64,000 bases of DNA from an uncultured Clostridia bacterium (lineage in GTDB: Bacteria > Bacillota > Clostridia > Oscillospirales > Ruminococcaceae), in the NCBI GenBank assembly GCA_947630845.1, contig CANRJB010000002.1:79770-143769 (forward strand), given 5' to 3'. Under the pieces are notes generated by a model. It saw only the letters and a program-made list of their open reading frames with translations. It had not been told where the DNA came from and did no database searches. How positions within the stretch are numbered: the stretch's first letter is position 1; each line of letters opens with the position of its first letter. Below, piece by piece: positions 42,724 through 52,378 of the stretch. Both the position numbers and the translations under genes were made by a program.

Positions 42724-43123
42724 CCTTACCCCTCTTTTCTGCCTTCTCCTGAAACCGTCCGCTGTTCACCACAAAGCGTTTGTGCGTGCCATGTCCGATC
42801 TCTCCTGCGCTGTCCCATGCTCTCACACGGAAGGTCAGCTCCCTGCCGTTGATCTCCGTCAGCTCTGCGGATGCCGTGACTTCCATACCCTCCGGTGTGG
42901 CTGCCGTGTGGCAGATGTCCAGAGCCGTGCCTACGGTTGTCTCTCCCTCTTCAAGATATGGCGCAGCTGCCTGACATGCTGCCGCCTCCATCAATGCCGT
43001 GAGCATCGGTGTGGCATACACACGCAGCGATCCGCTCCCTACCGCCACAGCAAGTTTCTCTGCCGTGACGGTGGTCTGTGCCTGTGCCGGCTTGCCGACG
43101 GCATGGTTTATCATATCATTCAT
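42716..43123 (-). CDS. Hot-dog thioesterase, FlK-like
   Basis: A 135-residue hot-dog fold protein similar to FlK-type thioesterases. The typical segments are LAVAVGSGSLRVYATPMLTALMEAAA, GETTVGTALDICHTAATPEGMEV and RAWDSAGEIGHGTHKRFVV. The catalytic-type Thr, Glu and His positions appear present. GGAGGG lies five bases from the ATG at 43123. The acyl-CoA substrate is unknown. It overlaps the CYTH gene. Confidence 0.83.
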   Translation of the reverse strand: MNDMINHAVGKPAQAQTTVTAEKLAVAVGSGSLRVYATPMLTALMEAAACQAAAPYLEEGETTVGTALDICHTAATPEGMEVTASAELTEINGRELTFRVRAWDSAGEIGHGTHKRFVVNSGRFQEKAEKRGKDA

Positions 43124-43150
43124 CATTTCCCTCCTGCAAGTACGGCACAC

Positions 43151-43747
43151 TTACCCAAGCATCCCTTCCCGTTTTGCCGCTTCGATCAGCTCACGGCAGA
43201 GCGTTCCGATGGCATCGCTGCCGTCCTCAATGATGCCGGAGTTGCGTGCGATGACCTGATCTTCGGTGACATGGTGTTCTTTCCATGAGATGCCGCCTTT
43301 CTGGTAATTGAGCAGCATGGGCTGGATGCGGTCGAGGGCATTGGCAAACTTCGCCTCCGGGGAACGCCGTTCCTCAAATTCATCCCATAATGCACGGTAT
43401 TCCCTCCCCTGCTCCTCCGGCAGCAAGGCAAAGAGCCTGTCCGCAGCATTCCGCTCACGGACAGCTTTTGTCTTTGCCCCCTCGGTGTCATAGGCATACG
43501 TATCCCCGGCATCAATCTCCACCACATCATGGACAAGTACCATTTTCATGGTGTGCAGCACATCAATTTGCTCTTTCGCATGTTCCGCAAGGATGCATGC
43601 CATGATGGCTAAATGAAAGCTGTGTTCCGCATCATTCTCCGGTCTGTCCTCATGCAGGACATAGGTGCGCCGGTAGATATTCTTCAGCTTATCCAGTTCA
43701 AGCAGGAAACGCAGCTGCTGCATGAGACGCAAATTTTCTTCGATCAT
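43151..43747 (-). CDS. HD-domain phosphohydrolase, YfbR-like
   Basis: A 198-residue HD-superfamily protein. The metal-binding residues can be traced as R..., NDAEHSFHLA (His), VLVHDVVEIDAGD (His-Asp) and NALDRIQPML (Asp). This set resembles YfbR/YGK1-type 5'-deoxynucleotidases that act on nucleoside monophosphates. It lies 36 bases after proS in the ppk1-to-CYTH operon. Substrate not proven by sequence. Confidence 0.86.
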   Translation of the reverse strand: MIEENLRLMQQLRFLLELDKLKNIYRRTYVLHEDRPENDAEHSFHLAIMACILAEHAKEQIDVLHTMKMVLVHDVVEIDAGDTYAYDTEGAKTKAVRERNAADRLFALLPEEQGREYRALWDEFEERRSPEAKFANALDRIQPMLLNYQKGGISWKEHHVTEDQVIARNSGIIEDGSDAIGTLCRELIEAAKREGMLG

Positions 43748-43783
43748 TGCAATCCTTTCTGACCATAGAGTCTGCCGCAGCGA

Positions 43784-45226
43784 TCAATAAGCTTTTCCCC
43801 ACAAAACCATGTGCTTTGCCGGTTTTCCGCAGCAGACACAGGTGTCGGAGAGTTGTTTCTGGTGGAACGGGATGCAGCGTGAACCTGCGCCGGTCTGTGC
43901 CTTGACTTCATCCTCACAGGCTTCGTCACCGCACCACATCGCTTCGATAAAGCCGTCGCCGTGAGCGAGTGCATCGTTCATCTCCTCAATGGTCTTGCAC
44001 TGGTAAGTACGTTTTTCACGGTTCTCCAACGCAGCGGCATACAGCCCGTCATGGACAACAGTCAGTTTTTCCTGCACGCTGTCCTCAAGAGTTTCAAGGG
44101 AAACAGCGGTCTTTTCTCCGTTGTGACGGGTAACAAGCACACACTGCCCTGCCGCAATGTCACGAGGTCCGATCTCAAGCCGTACCGGCACGCCTTTCAT
44201 TTCATACTCCGCAAACTTCCACCCCGGCGAATTGTCCGAATCATCAAGCTTCACCCGGATGCCTGCGGCTTTGAGACGGTCATACAGCTCATTTGCCTTG
44301 TCAAGAACGCCCTCTTTGTGCATGGCAGCCGGAACGATGACCACCTGAATGGGAGCAACTGCCGGCGGCAGCACAAGTCCGTTATTATCGCCATGTGTCA
44401 TGATGATCGCACCGATGAGCCGTGTCGTGACACCCCAGCTTGTCTGGTGCGCATAGCGCAGGGTATTGTCCTTGTCGGTGTACTGGATACCGAATGCCTT
44501 GGCAAAGCCGTCACCGAAGTAGTGGGATGTCCCTGCCTGCAGCGCCTTGCCGTCGTGCATAAGGGCTTCAATGGCATAAGTAGAAACAGCTCCGGCGAAC
44601 TTGTCGCTCTCCGTCTTTTTGCCCTGTACGACCGGCATGGCAAGTGCATCCTCACAGAATTTCGTGTAGACGTTCAGCATCCGTTCCGTCTCTGCAATTG
44701 CCTCCTCTGCGGTTGCATGGATGGTGTGACCCTCCTGCCAGAGAAATTCTCTTGACCGCAGAAACGGACGTGTGGTCTTTTCCCAGCGCACCACGCTCAC
44801 CCACTGGTTATAGAGCTTCGGCAGATCACGGTAAGAATGCACGATATCCGCATAATGCTCACAGAACAGCGTTTCCGATGTCGGACGCACGCAGAGGCGT
44901 TCTTCTAATCGGTTGCTGCCGCCGTGTGTGACCCAAGCCACCTCCGGCGCAAAGCCCTCCACATGATCCTTTTCCTTCTGGAGCAGGGATTCGGGGATGA
45001 ACATGGGCATATTGACATTTTCATGCCCGGTCTCCTTGAACATGCCGTCCAGAATGCGCTGGATGTTTTCCCAGATGGCATAGCCATAAGGACGGATGAC
45101 CATGCAGCCTTTGACGCTGGTATAAGCGATCAGCTCTGCCTTTTTTACAATGTCGGTGTACCACTGCGCAAAATCCTCGTCCATCGAGGTGATCGCAGCG
45201 ACCTGTTTCTTCTCATTTTTCGCCAT
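43784..45226 (-). CDS. proS: Prolyl-tRNA synthetase, archaeal/eukaryotic type
   Basis: Charges tRNA-Pro. The 480-residue protein is the short ProS type without the editing insertion. Class II motifs include [15 protein letters not shown] (motif 1), [12 protein letters not shown] and [14 protein letters not shown] (motif 2), and [21 protein letters not shown] (motif 3), with an anticodon domain and a C-terminal zinc-binding-like end (C-x-C-C-x-K, CVCCGKPA). The ATG at 45226 follows AAAGGAAAG. It overlaps the upstream small membrane-protein gene by 14 bases. Confidence 0.96.
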   Translation of the reverse strand: MAKNEKKQVAAITSMDEDFAQWYTDIVKKAELIAYTSVKGCMVIRPYGYAIWENIQRILDGMFKETGHENVNMPMFIPESLLQKEKDHVEGFAPEVAWVTHGGSNRLEERLCVRPTSETLFCEHYADIVHSYRDLPKLYNQWVSVVRWEKTTRPFLRSREFLWQEGHTIHATAEEAIAETERMLNVYTKFCEDALAMPVVQGKKTESDKFAGAVSTYAIEALMHDGKALQAGTSHYFGDGFAKAFGIQYTDKDNTLRYAHQTSWGVTTRLIGAIIMTHGDNNGLVLPPAVAPIQVVIVPAAMHKEGVLDKANELYDRLKAAGIRVKLDDSDNSPGWKFAEYEMKGVPVRLEIGPRDIAAGQCVLVTRHNGEKTAVSLETLEDSVQEKLTVVHDGLYAAALENREKRTYQCKTIEEMNDALAHGDGFIEAMWCGDEACEDEVKAQTGAGSRCIPFHQKQLSDTCVCCGKPAKHMVLWGKAY

Positions 45227-45485
45227 AATGCTTTCCTTTCTGATGGGTATCCTCATCTGTGTTATCTTGGTTATCTTGTTTCGGGGGAAGCTCATAAATG
45301 GAGCGCACCCCATAGGTCGGGTCTTTCTTCGGGTCATGATTAGCCCGGTAATCCGCAAGCCACCTGTCTACATGCTTGGCAAGCCACGGTGTTGCCACGG
45401 TCGCAAAATAGATCAGCGCAAACAGCCCTGCCGTCATCAGTCCGAATTTCAGGACTGTACCGATCTCTATCGTCGCATCGAGCAT
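45213..45485 (-). CDS. Small single-pass membrane protein
   Basis: A 90-residue protein with one hydrophobic helix near the N terminus ([21 protein letters not shown]) and a charged, asparagine/aspartate-rich tail. It lies between the AI-2E transporter gene (8-base gap) and proS (14-base overlap). I recognise no family. Codon use and spacing look like those of its neighbours, so it is probably expressed. Confidence 0.65.
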   Translation of the reverse strand: MLDATIEIGTVLKFGLMTAGLFALIYFATVATPWLAKHVDRWLADYRANHDPKKDPTYGVRSIYELPPKQDNQDNTDEDTHQKGKHYGEK

Positions 45486-45493
45486 ACTTCCTC

Positions 45494-46867
45494 CTACTCA
45501 TCGTTCCGCAGCTTTTCAATGACCTCTGCGGTTTTTTCCTTGCCCTTTTGCAGCATCTCACCAACACGCCGTATCTCAGGGACTTTCGTATTCAGGGCAT
45601 CTTCTTCTTCCTGTAACTCCTCTTTTGAGCGCAGACCAAATTCTTCTTCAAGGTGTTTTTGCCGCAGACTGCGGTCACACCAGTCGCTGACGATCTCATA
45701 CAGCACTGCCACTGTTGGCGGACCGAGGACAAATCCCGGTACACCGATGATCGAGCTGCCGAGCAGACACCCGAAGATCGACCAGAACGGACGCAGACCA
45801 ATTCTGCCGCCGACGATATGCGGATCGAGGAAGTTACCGTCAAACTGCTGCAATGCCACCACGATCAGCACATAGGGGATGACCATTTTCGGATTTTCAA
45901 ACAGCACCAGAACCCCCGTAATGAAGCCGCCGCAGATTGGTCCGAAGAACGGCACAACATTCGTTATGCCCACGATGACCGCAAGCAGCACCGGATACGG
46001 ATAATCAAACCACGGCATGAGATTGGCAAAACTCAGCAGCATGAAGTGGATCATCCCGATGATGAGCGAGTCGAACATTTTTCCGTGGATCGCTGCACTC
46101 AGTTTGGTATTGGCACGTCGGAACACTTGTTCTGTGATGACAGCATTTTTCTGGGAGAGGATCGTATAGAGAAGCTGCCGCATCTGATTTTTGAGCTTTT
46201 CCTTATCAATGGTGACATACAGCGAAAGCACCAGACCCACGACCAGATTATAGACGATGCTGAACGCACTCTTGACACCGGTATAGAAGTAGCTGCCGAT
46301 GACCTGTGCCTGTTCAGGCAGCTCCGAGAGCAGCCAGTCCTCAGCAGACTGCAAGCCGTTGAGGATGGCATCATTGGCATAGCGGGCAATATCGCTGTCA
46401 CTGTGGAAGAATGTCTTGTTCCGGAGCTGACGGGTAAGGCTGTCGATCTGTGAGGGCATCTCCTTGATGATACCGGTGATACTGCTTGAGACTTCCGGGA
46501 TGATGAGCCGCAGAATGACATAAATGAAGGCGACAGCTGACAGCACGGTCAGGATCGCAGAGATGACCCGGATGCGCTTAGGCATTTTCGGGGAAGGTGT
46601 TTTCTTTTTGGAGCTGAAAATATCCGTCAGGTTGCGTTCGTAAAACGATGCCACCGGCGAGAGCAGATACGCAAACACCAGTCCCCAGATGACCGGACTC
46701 ATCCCGGAGATCACTGCCTTCACAAAGCCCGATATTTCTCCGATATACTGCATCAGATGGTAGAACAGGATCCCTGCAAAGACGATCAGCAGTGTAAAGA
46801 GAGATTGCTGTGCATAATCCGTCCAGCTTTTGTGGGGGGAGTCCTGTTTTCTGTTATCTTCCTGCAA
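45494..46867 (-). CDS. AI-2E-family (PerM-like) transporter
   Basis: A 457-residue membrane protein with about eight helices. Family marks include the N-terminal SLFTLLIVFAGILFYHLMQ, VNLVVGLVLSLYVTIDKEK-like stretch near the middle and the C-terminal GNFLDPHIVGGRIGLRPFWSI and GVPGFVLGPP block. Members were first linked to autoinducer-2 export, though ion/H+ antiport is reported for others. Translation starts at TTG seven bases after AAGGAG. It carries a long charged C-terminal tail. It follows ppk1 by 18 bases. Confidence 0.88.
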   Translation of the reverse strand: MQEDNRKQDSPHKSWTDYAQQSLFTLLIVFAGILFYHLMQYIGEISGFVKAVISGMSPVIWGLVFAYLLSPVASFYERNLTDIFSSKKKTPSPKMPKRIRVISAILTVLSAVAFIYVILRLIIPEVSSSITGIIKEMPSQIDSLTRQLRNKTFFHSDSDIARYANDAILNGLQSAEDWLLSELPEQAQVIGSYFYTGVKSAFSIVYNLVVGLVLSLYVTIDKEKLKNQMRQLLYTILSQKNAVITEQVFRRANTKLSAAIHGKMFDSLIIGMIHFMLLSFANLMPWFDYPYPVLLAVIVGITNVVPFFGPICGGFITGVLVLFENPKMVIPYVLIVVALQQFDGNFLDPHIVGGRIGLRPFWSIFGCLLGSSIIGVPGFVLGPPTVAVLYEIVSDWCDRSLRQKHLEEEFGLRSKEELQEEEDALNTKVPEIRRVGEMLQKGKEKTAEVIEKLRNDE

Positions 46868-46885
46868 AACGATCTCCTTTCAGTA

Positions 46886-48928
46886 TTATTTCCGGAAATT
46901 CTTTGCTGCCTGTTCATACTGGACCGCCTGTGCATCCACAGCGTCCTTGCCCCTGACGGGGGTGCAGTGCAGGAATGTGCCGTCCGGCTGTCCTGCACGG
47001 GCTTTCACATTGTCCGAAAGACAGAGCTGCACCAGAGACACCGCTCTTTCCTTCAGCGCATCATCAAGCAGAGGGGCAGCAACTTCGATCCGGTGCATGG
47101 TGTTGCGTGTCATGAAGTCTGCCGAGCTGATGTAAACACGCCGCCGCTCCTCTGTTCCGAAGATATAGATACGGCTGTGTTCTAAGTACCGTCCCACGAT
47201 GCTCACAATGCGCACATTGTCCGTATACCCCGGCACGCCCGGTTTCAGACAGCAGATGCCCCGCACCACAAGTTCTACCTGCACCCCTTCCTGTGATGCT
47301 TCTGCGATCTTATCCATCAGTCCCTTGTCGCTGATGGAGTTGATCTTTGCCGCAAAGTAGGCAGGTTCGCCGCTGCGTGCATGGCGTATCTCCTCCTCAA
47401 GCAGAGAGAGGATCTTGTTGCGCAGACAGAGCGGCGCAACCATGAGCTGTCCGCTCTGCTCCACAAGACTGTCTGTGGAGAGCGCATCGAACACATGCCG
47501 TGCATCCCGTGCAATGTCGGGGTTCGCCGTCATGAGGGAGAGATCGGTGTAGATACGGGAGGTCTTTTCGTTATAATTGCCCGTGCCGATCTGTACAAAG
47601 TTTTCAATTCCCTTTTCTCCCCTGCGTGTGATGAGGAGCAGTTTGGAGTGTACCTTCATGTTATGCGGTCCGTAGATGACCGTGCAGCCGGCATCTTCCA
47701 GCCGTTTTGACCAGAGGATATTGTGTTCCTCATCGAATCTTGCACGCAGCTCCACAAGCACAAGCACTTCCTTGCCATTTTCCGCAGCCTGACAGAGGGC
47801 ATCAATGACACGGCTGTTGGAAGCGACACGGTAGAGCGTGATCTTGACGGAAGTCACATCCGGATCGAGTGCTGCCTCATCGAGCAGCCGCAGGAAGGGG
47901 GTGATGGATTCATAGGGATAGCTGAGCAGGATATCCCGTTCTGCGATCTGTGCCATCATGCTCCTGCGGGTAGAAATATCGCTGCGGTTCTGAGGTTTCT
48001 GGACAGGATAGCGAAGTTCGGGCGCATCGGTGAAATCAGCTAATTTATAGACAAAGGACAGATCGAGGGGTGTTTCCTCAAAGAAAAGCTGTCGTTTTTT
48101 GAGTCCGAGCGTGTGCAGCAGATAGGTCATCGCTTCCGGACTGAGCGAGGAATTCATCTGAAGGCGCACGGGTTTCCGCTTGCGACGCTTGTGGATCTGT
48201 TCTTCCATGATCTCACGGAAGTCCGTTTCCTCATCTGCGGCAGAGTCGGAAAACGCAATATAGCCGCTGCGTGTGACACGGATGACGGCAGCATCAAGGA
48301 CATGATGCCCCTTGAACGCCTGCGGAGCGAAGTGAAGAATGAGATCTTCCAGCAGGATAAAGCGTCCGGTCTTGCCGAGCCGGATGACACGTCCCGTAGG
48401 GATGACAGGGATGATGCCGAGCCGGACATCATTTTTGGATGCCATCTGCACGACAATGTACAGCTCCTTGTTCCGCAGGAACGGGAAAGGCTGCCGCTTA
48501 TCAATGACAATGGGGGACAGCAGGGGCTTGACCTCACGCTTGAAATACTGCTCCAGAAAAGTCTGTTCTTCCGCAGAGGCATCCGTAAAGCGCACATGTT
48601 CAATGCCGTAGGCAGCAAGCTGTTCCATTGTCTCACGGTAAGCTCTGTCCTTGCGGGGGATGAGGGCATTGATGCCGTCGAGCATGGCATGGAGCTGTTC
48701 TTTGGGCTTCATGCCGCTCCGGGAATCCTTTTTCTTCGGTTCGGACTTCATCCGTTCGAGCATCGTCCCGATGCGCACCTCTGTGAATTCATCAAGATTG
48801 CTCTGATAGATGGCAGAGAAGCTGAGCTGTTCGAGCAGCGGCACATCCGGATCTTCGGCTTCTTCCAGAACACGGACGTTGAAATTCAGCCATGACAGCT
48901 CCCGGTTCATATAATAAGGCTGTGGCAT
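46886..48928 (-). CDS. ppk1: Polyphosphate kinase 1
   Basis: Makes inorganic polyphosphate from ATP. The 680-residue protein starts with YMNRELSWLNFNVRVLEEA, has the PxY-type ATP region (RHVRFTDAS... then SPIVIDKRQPFPFLRNKEL), and the catalytic histidine in GPHNMKVHSKLLLITRR plus a second histidine region (RIYIFGTEERRRVYISSAD). Length is normal. ATG at 48928 is preferred because AAAGGAGG lies eight bases upstream; an ATG two codons earlier is too close. First gene of an operon ending with a CYTH protein. Confidence 0.95.
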   Translation of the reverse strand: MPQPYYMNRELSWLNFNVRVLEEAEDPDVPLLEQLSFSAIYQSNLDEFTEVRIGTMLERMKSEPKKKDSRSGMKPKEQLHAMLDGINALIPRKDRAYRETMEQLAAYGIEHVRFTDASAEEQTFLEQYFKREVKPLLSPIVIDKRQPFPFLRNKELYIVVQMASKNDVRLGIIPVIPTGRVIRLGKTGRFILLEDLILHFAPQAFKGHHVLDAAVIRVTRSGYIAFSDSAADEETDFREIMEEQIHKRRKRKPVRLQMNSSLSPEAMTYLLHTLGLKKRQLFFEETPLDLSFVYKLADFTDAPELRYPVQKPQNRSDISTRRSMMAQIAERDILLSYPYESITPFLRLLDEAALDPDVTSVKITLYRVASNSRVIDALCQAAENGKEVLVLVELRARFDEEHNILWSKRLEDAGCTVIYGPHNMKVHSKLLLITRRGEKGIENFVQIGTGNYNEKTSRIYTDLSLMTANPDIARDARHVFDALSTDSLVEQSGQLMVAPLCLRNKILSLLEEEIRHARSGEPAYFAAKINSISDKGLMDKIAEASQEGVQVELVVRGICCLKPGVPGYTDNVRIVSIVGRYLEHSRIYIFGTEERRRVYISSADFMTRNTMHRIEVAAPLLDDALKERAVSLVQLCLSDNVKARAGQPDGTFLHCTPVRGKDAVDAQAVQYEQAAKNFRK

Positions 48929-48966
48929 TTTCATTTCCTCCTTTACAGATGATGAGATTCGCTATT

Positions 48967-48995
48967 ATTATACCACATTTCCTGAAAAAATGGAA
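48967..48995 (-). promoter_or_regulatory. Promoter of ppk1 operon
   Basis: TATAAT (48967-48972) preceded by TGTGG; the -35 (TTCCAT, 48990-48995) is weak and spaced by 17 bases on the minus strand. The extended -10 may compensate. Confidence 0.65.
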
Positions 48996-49004
48996 TAGTT
49001 TTTT

Positions 49005-49049
49005 GAAAAAAAATTAAAATGTACCCATGAAGGCAGACTTCATGGGTAC
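49005..49049 (-). terminator. Terminator of the rlmH-radical SAM unit
   Basis: On the minus strand, twelve-base-pair stem GTACCCATGAAG / CTTCATGGGTAC with a five-base loop, followed by ATTTTAATTTTTTTT. Confidence 0.92.
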
Positions 49050-49053
49050 TTGT

Positions 49054-49677
49054 TCATGCGATATAGCTCCTTACCCGAAGCGGCAGACCGAGGGATTCGG
49101 CTTTCTGCTGTGCTTTGGCGATCTCGTCGGCGTTGATGACATCCACCACCGTCAGGAGTACTTCCTTTCCGGCAGCCTTGCAGTCTGCGGCAAACCGCAG
49201 CATTGTTTCATACGCATCCGCAGGATCGCCCTCCGGACGTGTGACCTCACCGTAAACCGTGGCATCTCCTGCATTCAGGCTGATGGAGAATTTGTCGAAC
49301 GACCGGATGATGCGGTCTGCTGCAACTTTGCCGCCGGAGGCAAAGCGTGCCGCAAGCCCGTTCGTATTCAGCCGCAGGACAATATCCGGATGCAGCGCAT
49401 GCAGCTCATCCGCAAGGTCACAGATGAATTCCGGACGCATCGTCGGTTCACCGTAGCCGCAGAACACCAGCTCCGGATACTTCGTCAGCTCACGTTCCGC
49501 CAGCGCATGGCGCATCTCCTCCCAGTCCGGCTCATGCGCCAGCCACAGAGGATCGCTCCCGTAGGCACCGTCATCATTCCGCCGGATGCAGAAAACGCAG
49601 GCACATGGGCATCTGTTCGTTACATTCAGGTACAGGTTCTCCCCCACCTCATAGGTCAGGGTCATTGCTTTTTTCAT
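49054..49677 (-). CDS. Radical SAM protein, TatD-associated type
   Basis: A 207-residue iron-sulfur protein. The cluster motif C-x3-C-x2-C is CPCACVFC, preceded by NLYLNVTNR; further radical SAM features are VFCGYGEPTMRPEF and LRLNTNG. The layout fits a family often found near tatD in Firmicutes, with no known reaction. The ATG at 49677 has GAGGTG five bases upstream, next to the rlmH stop. No tatD is in the window. Confidence 0.85.
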   Translation of the reverse strand: MKKAMTLTYEVGENLYLNVTNRCPCACVFCIRRNDDGAYGSDPLWLAHEPDWEEMRHALAERELTKYPELVFCGYGEPTMRPEFICDLADELHALHPDIVLRLNTNGLAARFASGGKVAADRIIRSFDKFSISLNAGDATVYGEVTRPEGDPADAYETMLRFAADCKAAGKEVLLTVVDVINADEIAKAQQKAESLGLPLRVRSYIA

Positions 49678-49685
49678 GATACACC

Positions 49686-50159
49686 TCACTTGTGATAGCT
49701 TGTGTTCCGTTCGATCTGGAATGCCCGGTAGAGCTGTTCCATGAGCATCACGGATGCAAGCGCATGGGGAAAGGTCATCTCCGACATGGACAGCCGCAGA
49801 AATGCCTCCCGTTTCAACTGCTCCTCCAGTCCGAACGAGCTGCCGATCACGAATGTCACCGCACTGCTCCGCATCGGGATGTCTGTCGTCAGCAGTCTGG
49901 CGAAGTCCTCGCTTGACAGTTGTTTCCCCTCAATGCACAGCGTGACCATCACGCCCCTGACGGCTTTCCGGACAGCAGCAGCCTCCTGTGAGAGGGCATG
50001 CTGTATCTCCTTTTCCGACGGCGCATCCGGCAGCCGTACAGCAGGGAGCTGTGTGAACTGAAACTGGCAGAACGGTGTCAGACGTTTCCGGTAGGTATCC
50101 TGTGCGGCAAGCAGATGTGTTTCTTTCTGCTTGCCGACGGTCAGAAGCTGTATGTGCAT
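49686..50159 (-). CDS. rlmH: 23S rRNA (pseudouridine-1915-N3)-methyltransferase
   Basis: SPOUT methyltransferase acting on pseudouridine 1915 of 23S rRNA. The 157-residue protein shows VTLCIEGKQLSSEDFA, FVIGSSFGLEE, and the conserved C terminus MTFPHALASVMLMEQLYRAF... NTSYHK. Its start codon shares one base with the yycJ stop. Genes of this family often follow yycJ-like genes in Firmicutes. Confidence 0.96.
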   Translation of the reverse strand: MHIQLLTVGKQKETHLLAAQDTYRKRLTPFCQFQFTQLPAVRLPDAPSEKEIQHALSQEAAAVRKAVRGVMVTLCIEGKQLSSEDFARLLTTDIPMRSSAVTFVIGSSFGLEEQLKREAFLRLSMSEMTFPHALASVMLMEQLYRAFQIERNTSYHK

Positions 50160-50941
50160 CAGAAGATCACCGCTCCCCCCTGTGTTTCCACCGGCGCAAT
50201 GCCGAGCTGGTAGTCCATCCCCTGTGTAAAGTCATGCAAGCCGTCCTGAACGGTTTTGGCAGCAAGGGCAGGGGTATTGTTGTGCGGCGAGAGATGTCCG
50301 AGCAGAATGCGTGTTGTGCCGGAGCGCACAAGCTCTTCGGCGAAGGCTGCGCTGTCCGCATTGGACAGATGCCCATGCTCCGAGAGAATGCGGGATTTCA
50401 GATTCAGCGGATACGGACCGTTTTTCAGCATATCGGGGTCATAGTTTGCTTCGAGAAGCACCATGTCGCATCCATGCACCGCATGCCGCACGGCATCCGT
50501 CACGACACCCAGATCGGTACACACCGCACAGTACCGGTCATCTGCCGTATGGATACGGAAGCCACAGCTTCCGGGGGCATCATGCATGGTCGGGAAGGCA
50601 CAGATCTCCATGCCGCCGCAGATCAGTTCCGCTGTCAGGGGAATCGTTATCGTGCCGGGGACAAGCGCATCCCTTTCCTCCAGTGTACGCAGAGTTTCTT
50701 CCGTCCCCATGACCGGAACACGGAGTTTTGCCGTCAGCACACGCAGACCCTTGATGTGGTCGCTGTGGGTATGGGTGATGAAGATACCCCGGACAGAGCG
50801 GATCGGGATGGCATTGCAGGCGAAGGCATTGAGCATTCTCTTGCAGCTCACGCCTGCATCGATCAGGATGCCCTCATTCCGTGTGCCTATGTACGAGGCA
50901 TTGCCGCTGCTGGAGCTGAACAGGGGATAAAACTGAGCCAT
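50159..50941 (-). CDS. yycJ: Metallo-beta-lactamase-fold hydrolase, YycJ/WalJ type
   Basis: A 260-residue MBL-fold protein with the metal motif FITHTHSDHIKGLRVL, the N-terminal SSSSGNASYIG and a later GHLSNADSAAF. This matches YycJ/WalJ, reported as an exonuclease-like factor tied to the WalRK cell-wall system. No walRK genes are in the window. GGAGGG precedes the start. It lies 63 bases after murA, separated by a hairpin. Confidence 0.9.
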   Translation of the reverse strand: MAQFYPLFSSSSGNASYIGTRNEGILIDAGVSCKRMLNAFACNAIPIRSVRGIFITHTHSDHIKGLRVLTAKLRVPVMGTEETLRTLEERDALVPGTITIPLTAELICGGMEICAFPTMHDAPGSCGFRIHTADDRYCAVCTDLGVVTDAVRHAVHGCDMVLLEANYDPDMLKNGPYPLNLKSRILSEHGHLSNADSAAFAEELVRSGTTRILLGHLSPHNNTPALAAKTVQDGLHDFTQGMDYQLGIAPVETQGGAVIF

Positions 50942-50967
50942 TTTTCACACCCTCCGAATCAAAATTT

Positions 50968-50999
50968 TTTGCTCAAGCCATATCGGAAGCTTGAGCAAA
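50968..50999 (-). terminator. Hairpin between murA and yycJ
   Basis: Eleven-base-pair stem (TTTGCTCAAGC / GCTTGAGCAAA) with a ten-base loop. On the minus strand it is followed by an A run rather than a clean T run, so it may act as a partial terminator or processing site between murA and yycJ. Confidence 0.6.
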
Positions 51000-51004
51000 T
51001 GTGT

Positions 51005-52339
51005 TCATACTCTTGTAATGTTAGCACCGATACCCCGGAGTTTTTCGACGATATGCGAATAGCCCCGTTCGATGTGCCCGATCTCTGTGATCTCTGTGGT
51101 ACCCTCTGCCGCAAGTCCGGCGATCATCATTGCCGCACCGGCACGCAGGTCACATGCCTTGACGCTGCATCCATGCAGCGCAGGAACGCCGAAAATGATC
51201 GCACCGTCCATCGTCGTGTTGATGTGTGCGCCCATCCGCCGCAGCTCCTCCACATAGCGGAATCTGGATTCCCAGATCTGTTCGATGATATTGCTCTGCC
51301 CCTCTGCAAGGGTCAGCAGTGCAGCCATCTGCGGCTGCATATCTGTCGGAAATCCCGGATAGGGTTCAGTCTTGATGTTGACTGAATGAAAACGCCGGTT
51401 CTCCTCCACATACACCCGGATACAGACATCCTCACCGTCCTCATTCTCCACGACTTCCACCGATGCGCCGCATTCGATCAGCCGTTCCGCAATGTCACGC
51501 ATATGATACGGTATGACACCATGGATCCGGACATCGCCACGGGTCGCTGCCGCAGCCACCATGAATGTGCCTGCTTCGATCTGATCGGGCACGACGGAAT
51601 ACGTCCGTTCTTCGACCGACCCTTCAAGCGCATCATTGCCGCACAGGGTATCTGTCCCTGCGATCATGATCTTATGTGTTCCTGCGCCCGTGATGTGTGC
51701 GCCCATATAGTTCAGGAAATTGGCAAGATCCACGATATGCGGTTCTCTTGCGCAGTTTTCAATGACCGTCACGCCCTTTGCCTTGACTGCGGCAAGGATG
51801 GCATTCATCGTTGCCCCCACCGACACCACATTCAGGCTGATGTTCGTACCGGTGAGCGCATCCGCATCGAGCCGCACGGCATCCACAAATTCCCTGCCGT
51901 CAGATCCTCTGTCACGGATGAGCGTCGTCTCTGCGCCAAGCGTTTCAAATGCCAGCAGATGCTGGTCAATGGGACGTGCGCCGAGGTCACATCCGCCCGG
52001 CATGGCAGCACAGGCATGGTGCGACCGTCCGAGCAGTGCGCCCAGAAAATAGTAGGAAGCCCGCATTTTCCGTGCCAGTTCCGGCGGCACTTCCGTTTTA
52101 TTGACATGGGCTGTGGAGATCCGGTAAGTACCTTCCTGTAACCGCTCCACGTCCGCACCAAGCGCACGCAGAATGTCCAGACAGATGGTCACATCGCTGA
52201 TGTCCGGCACATTGTCAATGATGCACGGCACATCAAGCAGCAATGTTGCCGGCAGCAATGCCACGACGGAATTTTTTGCGCCGGAGACATAGATGTCGCC
52301 TGTCAGCCGGCAGCCGCCTTCTATTACAAACTTGTCCAC
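51005..52339 (-). CDS. murA: UDP-N-acetylglucosamine 1-carboxyvinyltransferase
   Basis: First committed step of peptidoglycan synthesis: transfers enolpyruvate to UDP-GlcNAc. The 444-residue protein has IYVSGAKNSVVALLPA, the fosfomycin-target cysteine in AAMPGGCDLGARPID, VIENCAREPHIVDLANFL and GAAMMIAGLAAEGTTEI. Since the active-site residue is Cys and not Asp, fosfomycin should bind. It starts at GTG with AAGGAG nine bases upstream and follows a peptidyl-prolyl isomerase gene by 39 bases. Confidence 0.96.
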   Translation of the reverse strand: MDKFVIEGGCRLTGDIYVSGAKNSVVALLPATLLLDVPCIIDNVPDISDVTICLDILRALGADVERLQEGTYRISTAHVNKTEVPPELARKMRASYYFLGALLGRSHHACAAMPGGCDLGARPIDQHLLAFETLGAETTLIRDRGSDGREFVDAVRLDADALTGTNISLNVVSVGATMNAILAAVKAKGVTVIENCAREPHIVDLANFLNYMGAHITGAGTHKIMIAGTDTLCGNDALEGSVEERTYSVVPDQIEAGTFMVAAAATRGDVRIHGVIPYHMRDIAERLIECGASVEVVENEDGEDVCIRVYVEENRRFHSVNIKTEPYPGFPTDMQPQMAALLTLAEGQSNIIEQIWESRFRYVEELRRMGAHINTTMDGAIIFGVPALHGCSVKACDLRAGAAMMIAGLAAEGTTEITEIGHIERGYSHIVEKLRGIGANITRV

Positions 52340-52378
52340 AAGCTACTCTCCTTCATGGTGCTTTTCTCTCTTTCACCA

